Assembly: GCA_937902125.1 (NCBI GenBank)
Contig: CALDIB010000032.1
Coordinates: 1 to 64,000, forward strand
Source of the DNA: an uncultured Treponema sp.
Lineage (GTDB): Bacteria > Spirochaetota > Spirochaetia > Treponematales > Treponemataceae
Reading direction: 5' to 3'
DNA length: 64,000 nt
A model generated the notes under the pieces. It worked only from the letters and a program-made list of their open reading frames with translations. It had not been told where the DNA came from and searched no databases. Positions 25,904 to 34,623 of this stretch are shown here, piece by piece (position 1 is the first letter of the stretch; each line of letters starts with the position of its first letter). The position numbers and the translations under genes were made by a program.

Positions 25904-27355
25904 ATGAATTCTAAGGATAAAGAATATAAAATAAGACATAACTTACAAGAAACTGAAAAAGTTTCCATTGAAGATGCAATCTATAAAGTTGCATTGGATT
26001 ATTTAAGTAAAAAAACAAAGAAGTCTATAGCAACAAAAGAATTTTATGCAAGAAGATATGCAAGTTTTTTCTCAAAAAATAAAAAAAGCTTAAAAGAAAA
26101 GTCTTGTATTAAGGAACAGGATTTTTCAGGAATAAATACATTGTTCCCAGAACTGTTTACGACTCCTTTCCCGCAACCTAAAAAGCCCACTTTTACATTC
26201 ATAGATTTGTTTTCAGGTATTGGTGGCTTTCATCAAGCAATGCACCAGTTAAATGGGAAGTGTCTGCTTTCTTCTGAAATTGACAGTTGGGCTGTTGATA
26301 CTTATTTGGATAATTACGGTATTGATTCTGCTAAAGATATTACAAAAATAAAAGACGAGGAATTTCCAAAGCATGATGTGCTTTGTGGCGGTTTTCCTTG
26401 CCAAGCGTTTTCAAAGGCAGGAAAACAATTGGGGTTTGCTGATCAAACAAAAGGCACTTTGTTTTTCCAAATTGTAAGAATTCTTAAAAACAAAAGAATC
26501 CGCCCCAATTATATTATTTTGGAAAATGTCCGCAATTTGCTTTCGCACGATAATGGCAATACTTGGAAAGTAATTCAAGATACGCTCAATGAAGTTGGTT
26601 ATAACTTCAAAGAAATTATAATGAGCCCCCATCAGTTGGGTGTTCCTCAGCTCCGTGAGCGTGTTTACATTTTGGGCGTAAGAAAAGAACTTTATGACGG
26701 AGAGTTAAAATTCACGGTGCCCCATGTGAAAAAAGAAACACTTGATATTTATAAGGCTGGAATTATAGATGAAAATCCCGATCCAAAATATAAAATCAGC
26801 AAACATGAAGAAAAGGTTTTGAATTGTTGGGATGAGTTTTATAACGGAATAAAAGAAACTGTAATAGGTTTTCCAATTTGGTTTTCAGAGTTTAGGGCAA
26901 CTTATGATACAAGTGATCTCCCTGATTGGAAAGCAGAATTTTGTAATAAAAATCGTAAATTATATTCTAACAACAAGGAATTTATTGATTCTTGGATTGA
27001 AAAATGGGATAACTTGAATGATTTTACTCCGACTGAAAGAAAATTTGAATGGCAAGCAGGTGAAAGTATAAAATCTTTGTGGGAAGGTTTTATTCAGTTT
27101 CGGCCTTCGGGAATTCGTGTAAAACGTCCTGATTCATTTCCCGCGTTAGTTGCCATTGTTCAAATTCCAATAATTGGAAAGTATAAAAGACGGCTTACTC
27201 CAAGGGAAGCGGCCCGGTTGCAAAGTTTTCCAGATGAGTTTATGCCAAATGTAAATGACCATCAGGCATATAAACAATTTGGAAATGCTGTTAATGTAAA
27301 TTGCGTTAAGTTCCTTGCTGAACAATTATTCCAATATGGGAAAGGAGGAAAGTGA
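25904..27355 (+). CDS. DNA (cytosine-5) methyltransferase of a type II restriction-modification system
   Basis: 483 residues. C5-methyltransferase motifs are in order: FIDLFSGIGGF (I), GGFPCQAFSKAG (IV, catalytic Cys), ILENVRNL (VI), PQLRERVYILG (VIII), LTPREAARLQSFPDEF (IX) and FGNAVNV (X). An N-terminal ~100-residue extension precedes motif I. The variable region before IX sets the target, which cannot be read off. ATG 25904 (after TAGGT) is preferred over 25892. The DNA is visibly more AT-rich than its neighbours, pointing to horizontal acquisition. The restriction gene follows 1 bp later. Confidence 0.93.
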   Translation: MNSKDKEYKIRHNLQETEKVSIEDAIYKVALDYLSKKTKKSIATKEFYARRYASFFSKNKKSLKEKSCIKEQDFSGINTLFPELFTTPFPQPKKPTFTFIDLFSGIGGFHQAMHQLNGKCLLSSEIDSWAVDTYLDNYGIDSAKDITKIKDEEFPKHDVLCGGFPCQAFSKAGKQLGFADQTKGTLFFQIVRILKNKRIRPNYIILENVRNLLSHDNGNTWKVIQDTLNEVGYNFKEIIMSPHQLGVPQLRERVYILGVRKELYDGELKFTVPHVKKETLDIYKAGIIDENPDPKYKISKHEEKVLNCWDEFYNGIKETVIGFPIWFSEFRATYDTSDLPDWKAEFCNKNRKLYSNNKEFIDSWIEKWDNLNDFTPTERKFEWQAGESIKSLWEGFIQFRPSGIRVKRPDSFPALVAIVQIPIIGKYKRRLTPREAARLQSFPDEFMPNVNDHQAYKQFGNAVNVNCVKFLAEQLFQYGKGGK

Positions 27356-27356
27356 T

Positions 27357-28646
27357 ATGGCTAAGCAATATAAGACTGGCGAATGGGCTAAAAATGGTAG
27401 GGTAATGCCTGGCAAACGAACAAAAGAAAAACACATTGACCAATTGCTTTCAAATGGCAAAGTTGTTGTAGTTGGTAACGATCAATTATTTTCTCCAAAA
27501 GAATTTAAGGATGTTCTAGTCAATTTATTTCCTGAAGCGGTAGAAAAAGACGGGCGTCTTTTTCTTGATAAGAAATCAAAAAATGGTAAGACAATAGGCT
27601 TTTATACAAGGAATGTTTATCATCTTGGTGGGGATTGGAGCTCAGAAAAGAAAAGGATTGAAATCGGTAAAGACTTTTTGACATTCTATAAAGAAAACAA
27701 GGCAAACAATGTAGAAACTATTTTATTGGGGTGCTATCACTATTATCCCGACGACAAAAATGGAGTTATTCTATTCGTCTGCTTTAGTGCTGACACTTAT
27801 GCGACAAGAGATGTAAACAATTCCGCTGCTCATATACATACAATCGATTTGCAAAATGCATTAAAATATGGACTTTATAGAAGACTTGATAAATCTGATA
27901 ATGAACTGTTGGTCTTGGATAAAATAAATTTTGTAAAGCACATAAATGGTTTGAGAAGTGGAACTGAATTACAAGTAATAAAAAATGATAAGCAATTGCT
28001 TGATTACTTTGGTGGAATATATGCTAGCCTACCAAAAACACTTAAAGGAATAGAATGTTATGAAGAAATGTTTAAGGCAAATGCAGATAATAAGAATCAA
28101 AGTGCTTGGGAAGGATGGTATATTGAGTATTATGTAAAAAAATATTTAAGTGAACATCCAAGAGAAGGTATAGAATGGTGGTCAAGTAAAAAAGATGGTG
28201 AGTTAGATTTTGATTTAAGATTTTCAACAGAAGAAAACTTTTATGGTGATGTAAAATCTGATAATGTAAAGAAAAGTGTTCAGGGGAATAAAAAAAGCAA
28301 CATTGATATTTTGGTAAAAGAAAAAAATGGTAGATTGTGGTATGTTGTTTTTGAATTTACTCCAGAGAAAGATTCTGAGCATAAAAATGAAACGACTATT
28401 TGGTGGAATACTGCATTAAACGCGGATAAATCTGTAAGAAAAAAGCCAAAGGATTTGCTTACTTATAAAAAGCGAATGAAATATGCAATTCATTTAAATA
28501 ATTTAAGTGTTTATGAGATTAATCAGTTTGCATTTAAATATCTTAAAATTTTTTATGTAAGCCCTTGTGATGGTAAACCGCGAGAGCCGAAATATCAAAT
28601 TCCAAATAAAATGAAAGAGTATTTGAGAATTTATCAATATGCTTGA
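27357..28646 (+). CDS. Probable type II restriction endonuclease
   Basis: 429 residues. The start is fixed by AGGAGG 8 nt before ATG 27357. The assignment rests mainly on its place 1 bp behind a C5-methyltransferase, the same AT-rich composition, and a candidate PD-(D/E)XK core. That core has an E-bearing helix (SAWEGWYIEYYVKKYL), then GELDFDLRF and FYGDVKSDN, with further strands WYVVFEF. I do not recognise the enzyme family or target site. The gene ends the AT-rich island; GC-rich pyrE follows 18 bp later. Confidence 0.75.
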   Translation: MAKQYKTGEWAKNGRVMPGKRTKEKHIDQLLSNGKVVVVGNDQLFSPKEFKDVLVNLFPEAVEKDGRLFLDKKSKNGKTIGFYTRNVYHLGGDWSSEKKRIEIGKDFLTFYKENKANNVETILLGCYHYYPDDKNGVILFVCFSADTYATRDVNNSAAHIHTIDLQNALKYGLYRRLDKSDNELLVLDKINFVKHINGLRSGTELQVIKNDKQLLDYFGGIYASLPKTLKGIECYEEMFKANADNKNQSAWEGWYIEYYVKKYLSEHPREGIEWWSSKKDGELDFDLRFSTEENFYGDVKSDNVKKSVQGNKKSNIDILVKEKNGRLWYVVFEFTPEKDSEHKNETTIWWNTALNADKSVRKKPKDLLTYKKRMKYAIHLNNLSVYEINQFAFKYLKIFYVSPCDGKPREPKYQIPNKMKEYLRIYQYA

Positions 28647-28664
28647 TTATTTGAGGAAACAATT

Positions 28665-29339
28665 ATGCAAGACTACAAAAAAGAATTCATCGACTTTATG
28701 CTTGAGTGCCAAGTGCTCAAGTTTGGAAGCTTTACGTTAAAGAGCGGCCGCCATTCGCCGTTTTTTATGAACGCCGGCGCTTATGTCACCGGAAGCCAGT
28801 TGCGCCGCTTGGGCCAATACTATGCCAAGGCGATTCACGAAAACTTTGGCGACGACTTTGACGTTTTGTTTGGTCCGGCCTACAAGGGCATTCCGCTAAG
28901 CGTCGCCTGCGCGATTGCCTACAGCGAGCTTTACGGCAAGGAAGTCCGCTACTGCTCAAACCGCAAGGAAGCCAAGGACCACGGCGACGCGGGCATCTTG
29001 CTTGGAAGCAATTTGCGCGACGGCGACCGCGTCGTGATAATAGAAGACGTAACGACAAGCGGCGCTTCGATTGAGGAAACGTTCCCCATAATAAAGGCGC
29101 AAGGCGACATTAAAATCGTCGGCGAAATCGTTTCGCTTGACCGCATGGAAAAGGCAAAGGACTCCGACAAGCGCGCGCTTGAAATCATAACCCAAAAGTA
29201 CGGCTTTAAGACCGCCGCCATCGTCACGATGGACGAAGTTATTGAGGCCTTGTGGAGGACTGACGGAAGCGGAGCCATTTCCGCTGAAATCAAAAAGGAA
29301 CTGGACGCGTATTATGCCGAATGGGGCGCCGCGCGCTAA
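28665..29339 (+). CDS. pyrE: Orotate phosphoribosyltransferase
   Basis: 224 residues. It converts orotate and PRPP to OMP in pyrimidine synthesis. Hallmarks are FGSFTLKSGRHSPFFMNAG at the N-terminus, the FGPAYKGIPL loop and the PRPP-binding VVIIEDVTTSGAS. GAGGAAA precedes the ATG. No other pyrimidine genes are in the window. It follows the restriction-modification island and precedes an HD hydrolase. Confidence 0.96.
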   Translation: MQDYKKEFIDFMLECQVLKFGSFTLKSGRHSPFFMNAGAYVTGSQLRRLGQYYAKAIHENFGDDFDVLFGPAYKGIPLSVACAIAYSELYGKEVRYCSNRKEAKDHGDAGILLGSNLRDGDRVVIIEDVTTSGASIEETFPIIKAQGDIKIVGEIVSLDRMEKAKDSDKRALEIITQKYGFKTAAIVTMDEVIEALWRTDGSGAISAEIKKELDAYYAEWGAAR

Positions 29340-29382
29340 GGCGGAACGTTTGCAAGGCCAAAAGGCGCGGGGCGGAGACTGC

Positions 29383-30717
29383 ATGCAAGACCAAAAAGCG
29401 GCGGCCCGCCTTGAGCGCTACCAAAAAATTCTTTGCCCCGACTTTCCGCAGTTCCTAAAAAAATACCTCGGCCTAAAAATTTTGGCGCGGCTAAAGGGCA
29501 TAGGCCTTTTGTGCGGAACCGACTGGACGCCGCTCTTCCATAACCGCTTTTATTATTCGCGCTACGACCATTCCCTAAACTGCGCTTTGATTGTGTGGAA
29601 TTGGACGCGCGACAAAAAAAAGACCTTGGCCGCGCTCTTTCACGATGTTTCCACCCCGGCCTTTAGCCATGTGATTGACTTTAAAAACGGCGACGCCCTT
29701 ACGCAGGAATCCACCGAAGACAAAAACGCCGCGATGATTTTGGCCGACAAGGACTTGGCCGCCGCTCTGGCCCAAGACGGCTTGTCCGCCAGCGACGTTT
29801 GCGACTACCACAAATTTTCGATTTGCGACAACGAGGTTCCCCAGCTAAGCGCCGACCGCCTTGAATACATGTTCCCAAGCGGAGAGGCCTTGGAGGGCTG
29901 GTTTAGCCTGCGCGCCGTCAAGCGCTTTTACGGCGACTTGTTTGTGGCTAAGGATGAAAATGGAAACGACGAGTTTTCATTTAAGACAAAAAAAATTGCG
30001 TTGGACTATTTTAGGCGCATTTTAAAAATCGGATATTTTTTGCAGCGCAACAAGGACAAGATTGCCATGGAACTTATGGCGCGCGTGGTGGACGCGGCCA
30101 TAAAATGCGGCGCCCTCCGCGAAGAGGAACTGTGGCAATTAAGCGAGCGGGAAATTATCGGCCGCTGGGACACGCTTTTGCGCGAAGCGGAAGGCGAGAA
30201 AGAAAATCGCTTGCAAGCCCACAATCACGCCGCGGCGCAATCGGTCGGCGAGCGCAAAACAAAAGAAGGCCCGCAAGCGGACGAGGCCGCCGCCTTCTTG
30301 GTCAGCGAAAAATCTAGCGCAATGCCAAAAACTAACGGCCAACCTAAATCGGACGAGGCGCGGCGCGACTTTTTGCGCTTGTACAAAACATACCGCTCGA
30401 TGAAAAAAGTCCGCGGTTCGTCAATTCCCCTTGACGGATATTTTTGCGTCAAGCTTGCCGTAAAGCGCCGCTGGATAAACCCGCTGGTCGCGCAAACGAA
30501 AGAAAGCCCCCGAACGAATGAGGCGGCGGCTCTTGGCATTGCAAGCAATTCCGCCGCGCCTTTTGGTCAGGAAACAGTCACGGATGCAAGCCAAAAAGTC
30601 CGTCGCGTTTGCGACGTTTTCCCGCGCGCGGCAAAAGAGCGGGATCGCTTTTTGGCTTACAACGATACGCCTTACGCTTGCGTCAGGCTGGCTGAAGCGC
30701 AAAAGCCGCCGCTTTGA
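29383..30717 (+). CDS. HD-domain phosphohydrolase with low-complexity insertions
   Basis: 445 residues. Residues about 45-250 form an HD domain (SRYDHSLNCALIVWNW, then ALFHDVSTPAFSH, and a later D in SADRLEYMF). It probably hydrolyses a phosphate ester or nucleotide; the substrate is unknown. The C-terminal half carries two Ala/Glu/Lys-rich stretches that look like insertions. Their starts are related to each other (RKTKEGPQADEAAA and AQTKESPRTNEAAA; DNA at 30252-30294 and 30490-30531). Start 29383 follows GGCGGAG. The stop overlaps the -35 box of the next gene. Confidence 0.85.
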   Translation: MQDQKAAARLERYQKILCPDFPQFLKKYLGLKILARLKGIGLLCGTDWTPLFHNRFYYSRYDHSLNCALIVWNWTRDKKKTLAALFHDVSTPAFSHVIDFKNGDALTQESTEDKNAAMILADKDLAAALAQDGLSASDVCDYHKFSICDNEVPQLSADRLEYMFPSGEALEGWFSLRAVKRFYGDLFVAKDENGNDEFSFKTKKIALDYFRRILKIGYFLQRNKDKIAMELMARVVDAAIKCGALREEELWQLSEREIIGRWDTLLREAEGEKENRLQAHNHAAAQSVGERKTKEGPQADEAAAFLVSEKSSAMPKTNGQPKSDEARRDFLRLYKTYRSMKKVRGSSIPLDGYFCVKLAVKRRWINPLVAQTKESPRTNEAAALGIASNSAAPFGQETVTDASQKVRRVCDVFPRAAKERDRFLAYNDTPYACVRLAEAQKPPL

Positions 30718-30742
30718 CAAACGCCCGTCCTTTCATTAAAAT
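30714..30742 (+). promoter_or_regulatory. Promoter of the histidine phosphatase gene, leaderless type
   Basis: TTGACA - 17 nt - TAAAAT, then 7 nt (GCCCTTT) to the ATG at 30750. The -35 box overlaps the TGA stop codon of the HD gene. Confidence 0.75.
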
Positions 30743-30749
30743 GCCCTTT

Positions 30750-31367
30750 ATGGAACTTTACATCGTTAGGCATGGGCAGACTGTTTGGAACGCGGCGGGA
30801 AAATTGCAGGGCCGCGCGGACATAGAGTTAAACCAAAAGGGAATTGACGCGGCCATCGCCTTGGGCCGCCGACTGCAAGGCGTTCACTTTGACAAAATAT
30901 TTTCTTCGCCTTTAAAGCGCGCTCTTCGCACCGCCCAGCTTATACGGCAAGGCGTTTGCGAGGCGCAAGGTTTGCCGCAGGATTCCGTTCCCATACAAAC
31001 CGACGAGCGCTTGATAGAAATGTCATTTGGCGAAGGCGAAGGCCGCTTGTGCGACGAATGGTTCGCTCCCCAAAGCCCTTACAGATTTTTCTTTACCGAG
31101 CCACAAAAGTTTCCCACTCCTCCCGGGGGCGAAAGCTTTGAAGACGTGAGCGTCCGCACAAAAGATTTTGTCCAAAAAATAATCGAGCCTCTTTACGGAC
31201 ATGCTGAGCGCGTCATGATTGTGGCTCACGGCGCCTTGAACAAAGGAATTATGCGCTGCCTAAAAAAATTGGAGCTTAAAGATTATTGGAAAGACGGCTT
31301 GCAAGAAAATTGCCAGGCCAGCGTTTTTGAATACGACGGAAAAATTTGGAAAACGATAAAGGCGTGA
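30750..31367 (+). CDS. Histidine phosphatase / phosphoglycerate mutase-like protein
   Basis: 205 residues. The RHG motif (LYIVRHGQTVWN) gives the phosphorylated histidine. SSPLKRALRTAQ, the acidic ...EMSFGEGEG segment and the second histidine in VAHGAL complete the active site. The family includes phosphatases and cofactor-dependent mutases; the short length and lack of mutase loops favour a phosphatase. The start is set by the promoter: the predicted transcription start lies about 1 nt before ATG 30750. A strong terminator follows. Confidence 0.9.
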   Translation: MELYIVRHGQTVWNAAGKLQGRADIELNQKGIDAAIALGRRLQGVHFDKIFSSPLKRALRTAQLIRQGVCEAQGLPQDSVPIQTDERLIEMSFGEGEGRLCDEWFAPQSPYRFFFTEPQKFPTPPGGESFEDVSVRTKDFVQKIIEPLYGHAERVMIVAHGALNKGIMRCLKKLELKDYWKDGLQENCQASVFEYDGKIWKTIKA

Positions 31368-31375
31368 CGAGGGGC

Positions 31376-31429
31376 AAAAAAAAGCCGCTCAAGGAATGAA
31401 GAACTTCAATTCCTTGAGTCGGCTTTTTT
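31376..31429. terminator. Strong bidirectional terminator
   Basis: A long stem: AAAAAAGCCG plus CTCAAGGAAT on the left pairs with ATTCCTTGAG plus CGGCTTTTTT on the right, with an inner GAAG/CTTC. It separates the phosphatase (+) from the DUF1508 gene (-). Confidence 0.9.
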
Positions 31430-31433
31430 ACGC

Positions 31434-31470
31434 GATTTTAAACTGCGGCGATAGCCGTCGGTTTAAAATC
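31434..31470. repeat. Hairpin GATTTTAAAC ... GTTTAAAATC
   Basis: A 10-bp perfect outer stem with an inner CGGC-GATA-GCCG. Together with the terminator before it, it makes another tandem hairpin pair at a gene end. Confidence 0.7.
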
Positions 31471-31504
31471 ACGGGCAAATGGCGCAAAGCCAAAGTCTTT
31501 GTCG

Positions 31505-32035
31505 TTATTTGCTTTTCTTTGCCGGAGCCTTTTTGGCTGCCGGTTTTTTAGCGGCTGTCTTTTTTTCAGCGGTTTTCTTGGCGGCGGGCTTTTTGGCTGC
31601 CGGCTTTTTAACGGCTGTCTTTGCCGCAGGTTTTTTTGCGGCGGGTTTTGCCGCGGGCTTCTTTTCGGCCACTGACTTGTCTTCGATTTCTGAGTTTACA
31701 TTGCTCTGAACTGAAAGAACGCCAGCCTTGCAAGCGGCCATTGAAGAGTATCCTTCGCCCCAAATCAAGTTGTTGCCGTTAGAAGCAACCAAGCGGAAGC
31801 GGAATTCCTTTTTGCGGTCTTGATAGACTTGCCATTTTGGATTGGGAAGCTTTTTGGCGTCCTTGTTTGTCAAGTCTTCGATTGGCGAGTTGGCCAATTT
31901 CTTCAATGCTTCAATCGCTTTTTTGCAGCTCGGCTTTGACTTGTATTGCTGGGCTGTGGCGATTACCTGTCCGTTGGCGGCTTCAACGTTGAAGTAGAAA
32001 CCTGTCTTTGATTTGCGGATTACGTATTTTCCCAT
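31505..32035 (-). CDS. DUF1508 (YegP-like) protein with histone H1-like tail
   Basis: 176 residues. Two DUF1508 repeats occupy about 1-110 (GKYVIRKSKTGFYFNVEAANGQVIATAQ and KWQVYQDRKKEFRFRLVASNGNNLIWGEGYSS). A Lys/Ala/Pro-rich tail of about 55 residues built on KPAAKK/KKTAAKK repeats follows. Such tails resemble bacterial H1-like proteins and could bind DNA or another polyanion. Function unknown. ATG 32035 follows AGGAGT and matches the start of the first repeat. Confidence 0.88.
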   Translation of the reverse strand: MGKYVIRKSKTGFYFNVEAANGQVIATAQQYKSKPSCKKAIEALKKLANSPIEDLTNKDAKKLPNPKWQVYQDRKKEFRFRLVASNGNNLIWGEGYSSMAACKAGVLSVQSNVNSEIEDKSVAEKKPAAKPAAKKPAAKTAVKKPAAKKPAAKKTAEKKTAAKKPAAKKAPAKKSK

Positions 32036-32288
32036 CTGGAAACTCCTTTTGCCTTTTGGCATTGTAACTATGCTTTCTATTGTAAACCTGTTTTAAAAAT
32101 AAAGCAAATAAAATTTGCTTTTTTTCTTATAAATTATAATTGAGATATTTGAGATTTAAAATATATTTTGGATCGCTTCGAATGGAAAATGAAAATGCAT
32201 TCCCATTTGGAAAAATGAAATTGCATTTGTTGACGGCATTGTTTTTTCCGCGCTATAAACCCGTTGTTAATGGGGAGAGAGCGAAACG

Positions 32289-32775
32289 ATGAAAAAAAAA
32301 TATTATGATTCTCGCCTTTGCATTTTTTTGTTCCGTTTCTTTATCCGCTTGGGAACATGGCGCCAGGTTGGAAATTGGATCGCCATTTTATTCTGTCAAC
32401 GCAAAGGGTGACGGAGTGAAAAATATAATCCAAGCTCAATTGACGGCGCGGTATTTTGGAAGGGCCTTCAACGGTTTTTGTCTTTCTGGCGCGTTGTCCA
32501 TGGGATGCGCCATTAGCAAAGATTTTACTCTGCAATGAGAAAACGCCTGCGCAAAAGGCTTTGGAATGGAGCTTGCGCTTGGCGCGGGATACGCTTTTGA
32601 CATTGGAAAGCGTTGGACGCTCGCCGCGCTTGGTTCTATTTCAATTGATTGGCTTAGGTTCAGGTATAAAAAAGAAATTTCAGCGAAAGTCTCTTCTGGC
32701 GTTGTCACCGCCGAGTGGACACAAACCGACAACGCGCTTTTTGTTGGAGTGGGAGCGGAAGCCTTCGCTTTGTTC
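32289..32775 (+). pseudogene. Decayed outer-membrane beta-barrel protein gene
   Basis: The ATG at 32289 is followed by nine A residues that shift the frame; with eight A the reading MKKNIMILAFAFFCSVSLSA would give a signal peptide. The same frame continues from 32305 to an in-frame TGA at 32536-32538. It then resumes as beta-barrel-like sequence (MELALGAGYAFDIGKRWTLAALGSISIDW). The 3' part runs into the end of the convergent esterase gene, so the true end is lost or overlaps; 32775 is approximate. With a frameshift, a nonsense codon and a missing end, this is most simply a pseudogene. Confidence 0.7.
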
Positions 32776-33693
32776 CGCCAAACTCCTAAACCAAGCGCAT
32801 TGCTCGTCTATGCTTTTTCTTCCTTCTTTGGAACGAAGGTTCAGCATAAAGACATGGAAGAGCTTTTCTTTGGAATTGGAATAAATCTTGAATCTAAATT
32901 CCGCGCCGACTTGGGAAAGGCTTTGCGCCATGACGCTTGCCATTGGGCGCAAAAAGTCAAACTCGGCGCTGACCACAAAGGATTTTGGAAAATCTTTTGT
33001 GACGTGAAGGGCAGGGGACGCGATTTCTTTTTCCCGCTCGGTTCCGCCGTAGGGCATCAAGGCTTGCAAGAGCGCCCGGCTTTGTTCGTTTTGGCTTCCG
33101 TTTTTTTCGTCCATAAATTTTGTCCAGTCGAACATTCCGCAATTAAGGTAAAGGCCTTTTAGCTTTAGGCGGCTTGGGCATTTTACTTGGGGAATTTCCG
33201 CGGCAAATTTTTTGTTGGTCAAAAGCGCGGCGTATATGGCCAAGTAGTTTGCGCCCGCGCTGTCTCCTGTGGCGAAAATATTCTTGCAGTCCAAATTATA
33301 GGCGGCAGCGTTTTTTAGAATCCACTTAAAGACATTGTTTGTGTCTACCAGCGCGGAAGGAAATTTATTTTCGGGAGCCAAGCGGTAAGTGTAGTTGATC
33401 ACGGCAAAACCTCGCCGCGCAAGTTCCATGCAGTAAAAACTGTATAATTCCTTGTCGCCGTAAATCCAGCCGCCGCCGTGGACGCTTACGATTACGGGAA
33501 GGGGCTTTTTTGAATGTCGGGCGCTTTTGTAAAGGTCAAGGAGGCATTCTTTTCCGTCCGCGGAATATGGAATGTCGCAAAAGAGTTTTAGTCCGGCAGG
33601 AACTTTAAGGCCCTTGTCCCGCTTTTTGTCAAAGGCCGCCATTCCAGAGCGCTGCTCGTTCACAACCTTTAAAACTTCTTCTTCGGAAAGCAT
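32680..33693 (-). CDS. Alpha/beta hydrolase, esterase/lipase of the HGGG (hormone-sensitive lipase) type
   Basis: 337 residues. The oxyanion motif is VSVHGGGWIYGDKE, the nucleophile elbow GDSAGAN, with an Asp in SAEFDFLRP and the His in KLFHVFML. All catalytic parts are present. The last ~30 residues, after CAWFRSLAEQ, look like read-through into the decayed barrel gene on the other strand and may not be ancestral. No signal peptide. ATG 33693 has a GGGGG site and overlaps the end of mazG by 25 bp, so the two are an operon. Confidence 0.88.
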   Translation of the reverse strand: MLSEEEVLKVVNEQRSGMAAFDKKRDKGLKVPAGLKLFCDIPYSADGKECLLDLYKSARHSKKPLPVIVSVHGGGWIYGDKELYSFYCMELARRGFAVINYTYRLAPENKFPSALVDTNNVFKWILKNAAAYNLDCKNIFATGDSAGANYLAIYAALLTNKKFAAEIPQVKCPSRLKLKGLYLNCGMFDWTKFMDEKNGSQNEQSRALLQALMPYGGTEREKEIASPALHVTKDFPKSFVVSAEFDFLRPMASVMAQSLSQVGAEFRFKIYSNSKEKLFHVFMLNLRSKEGRKSIDEQCAWFRSLAEQSEGFRSHSNKKRVVGLCPLGGDNARRDFR

Positions 33694-34610
33694 TGTTTTT
33701 CCCCCGCTTTGGCTTGATCCCAAAATTTGTCCATAAGGCTTAAATTGTCTTGAGTCATTTCAACGTTTTGCTCGCCGCATTTTTTTTCGACAAAGGAAAA
33801 GCGCCTGTAAAACTTTTTGTTGGCGGCGTTCAATGCAAGTTCCGGATCGACGCCCAATTTGCGGGAATAGTTCACCACGGCAAAAAGCAAGTCGCCGATT
33901 TCTTCTTCCAAGTGAATTTGATTTTTTTGAGAAGGCTCGTTTTTAAGACAGGCGGCGGCTTCGTCGGCCTCTTTCAACTCTTCAAAAATTTTATCTTTGG
34001 TGGGCTCAAGGCTGGGCCAGTCAAAGCCTTTTTTTGCCGCCTTCTTTTGCATTTTGTAGGCGCGAAGAAGGGGCGGAAATCCCGCCGGCACTTGGTCCAA
34101 AATTGACTCTCCTTCCCGGCCTTCGACTTTTTCCTTTATCTTGTCCCACTGTGCCAAGACTTCCTTGCTTGTGCTGACATTTTTGTCGGCCACGACTTTT
34201 CCTTGGCTTTGCTCAAAAACATGGGGGTGGCGGCGAATCAATTTTTCAACCAATTCGTTCAACTCGTCTTCAATTGTCCAGCCTTGTCCGTTTTCTTCCA
34301 AACGCTGGCGGAACATATACGACACCATTGTGGCGTTTAAAAAAACGTCGCCCAATTCTTCTTTGGCGTGCTCCGCGTCGTCGGCTCCAATTGCGTCAAC
34401 GGCTTCAAAAACTTCTTCCACCAAATCCCGCCGCATTGACATGGGGCTTTGTTCCCTGTCCCAAGGGCAGCCGCCTGGCGCCCTTAAAATTCTGATGAGT
34501 TCATACAAGCGGCAAAACGCCGCCGCCGCTCTTGCCGAGTCTTCGTCAGAGGCTTGCAAGTTGGCGCCCCTTGGCTCAAGAACTGAATTTTTGTCAAAAG
34601 TTTTTTCCAT
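33669..34610 (-). CDS. mazG: Nucleoside triphosphate pyrophosphohydrolase MazG
   Basis: 313 residues, a full-length tandem MazG. The first domain shows GGCPWDREQSP, LVEEVFEAVDAI and EELGDVF, with the metal-binding EExxE...ExxD pattern. The second has LEEEIGDLLFAVVNYSRKLG. It cleaves nucleoside triphosphates to monophosphates and pyrophosphate, limiting damaged nucleotides. A TACACT -10 box ends 7 nt before the ATG and no ribosome binding site is seen, so it fits the leaderless pattern, though its -35 is weak. Confidence 0.93.
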   Translation of the reverse strand: MEKTFDKNSVLEPRGANLQASDEDSARAAAAFCRLYELIRILRAPGGCPWDREQSPMSMRRDLVEEVFEAVDAIGADDAEHAKEELGDVFLNATMVSYMFRQRLEENGQGWTIEDELNELVEKLIRRHPHVFEQSQGKVVADKNVSTSKEVLAQWDKIKEKVEGREGESILDQVPAGFPPLLRAYKMQKKAAKKGFDWPSLEPTKDKIFEELKEADEAAACLKNEPSQKNQIHLEEEIGDLLFAVVNYSRKLGVDPELALNAANKKFYRRFSFVEKKCGEQNVEMTQDNLSLMDKFWDQAKAGEKQCFPKKKF

Positions 34611-34617
34611 ATTGCGA

Positions 34618-34623
34618 AGTGTA
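34618..34623 (-). promoter_or_regulatory. -10 box of mazG, leaderless spacing
   Basis: TACACT on the minus strand ends 7 nt before the ATG at 34610. The hexamer 17 nt further up (TACCAC) is a poor -35, so this is less certain than the others. Confidence 0.45.

Noticed and set aside
30105..30548. Antisense reading frames over the HD hydrolase insertions
   Set aside because: Composition is low-complexity and Arg/Ser-rich, typical of shadows; no start signals.
32536..32538. In-frame TGA as selenocysteine codon
   Set aside because: The gene also has a frameshift and a missing 3' end, no stem-loop of SECIS type is evident after the TGA, and the family is a barrel protein without a redox role.
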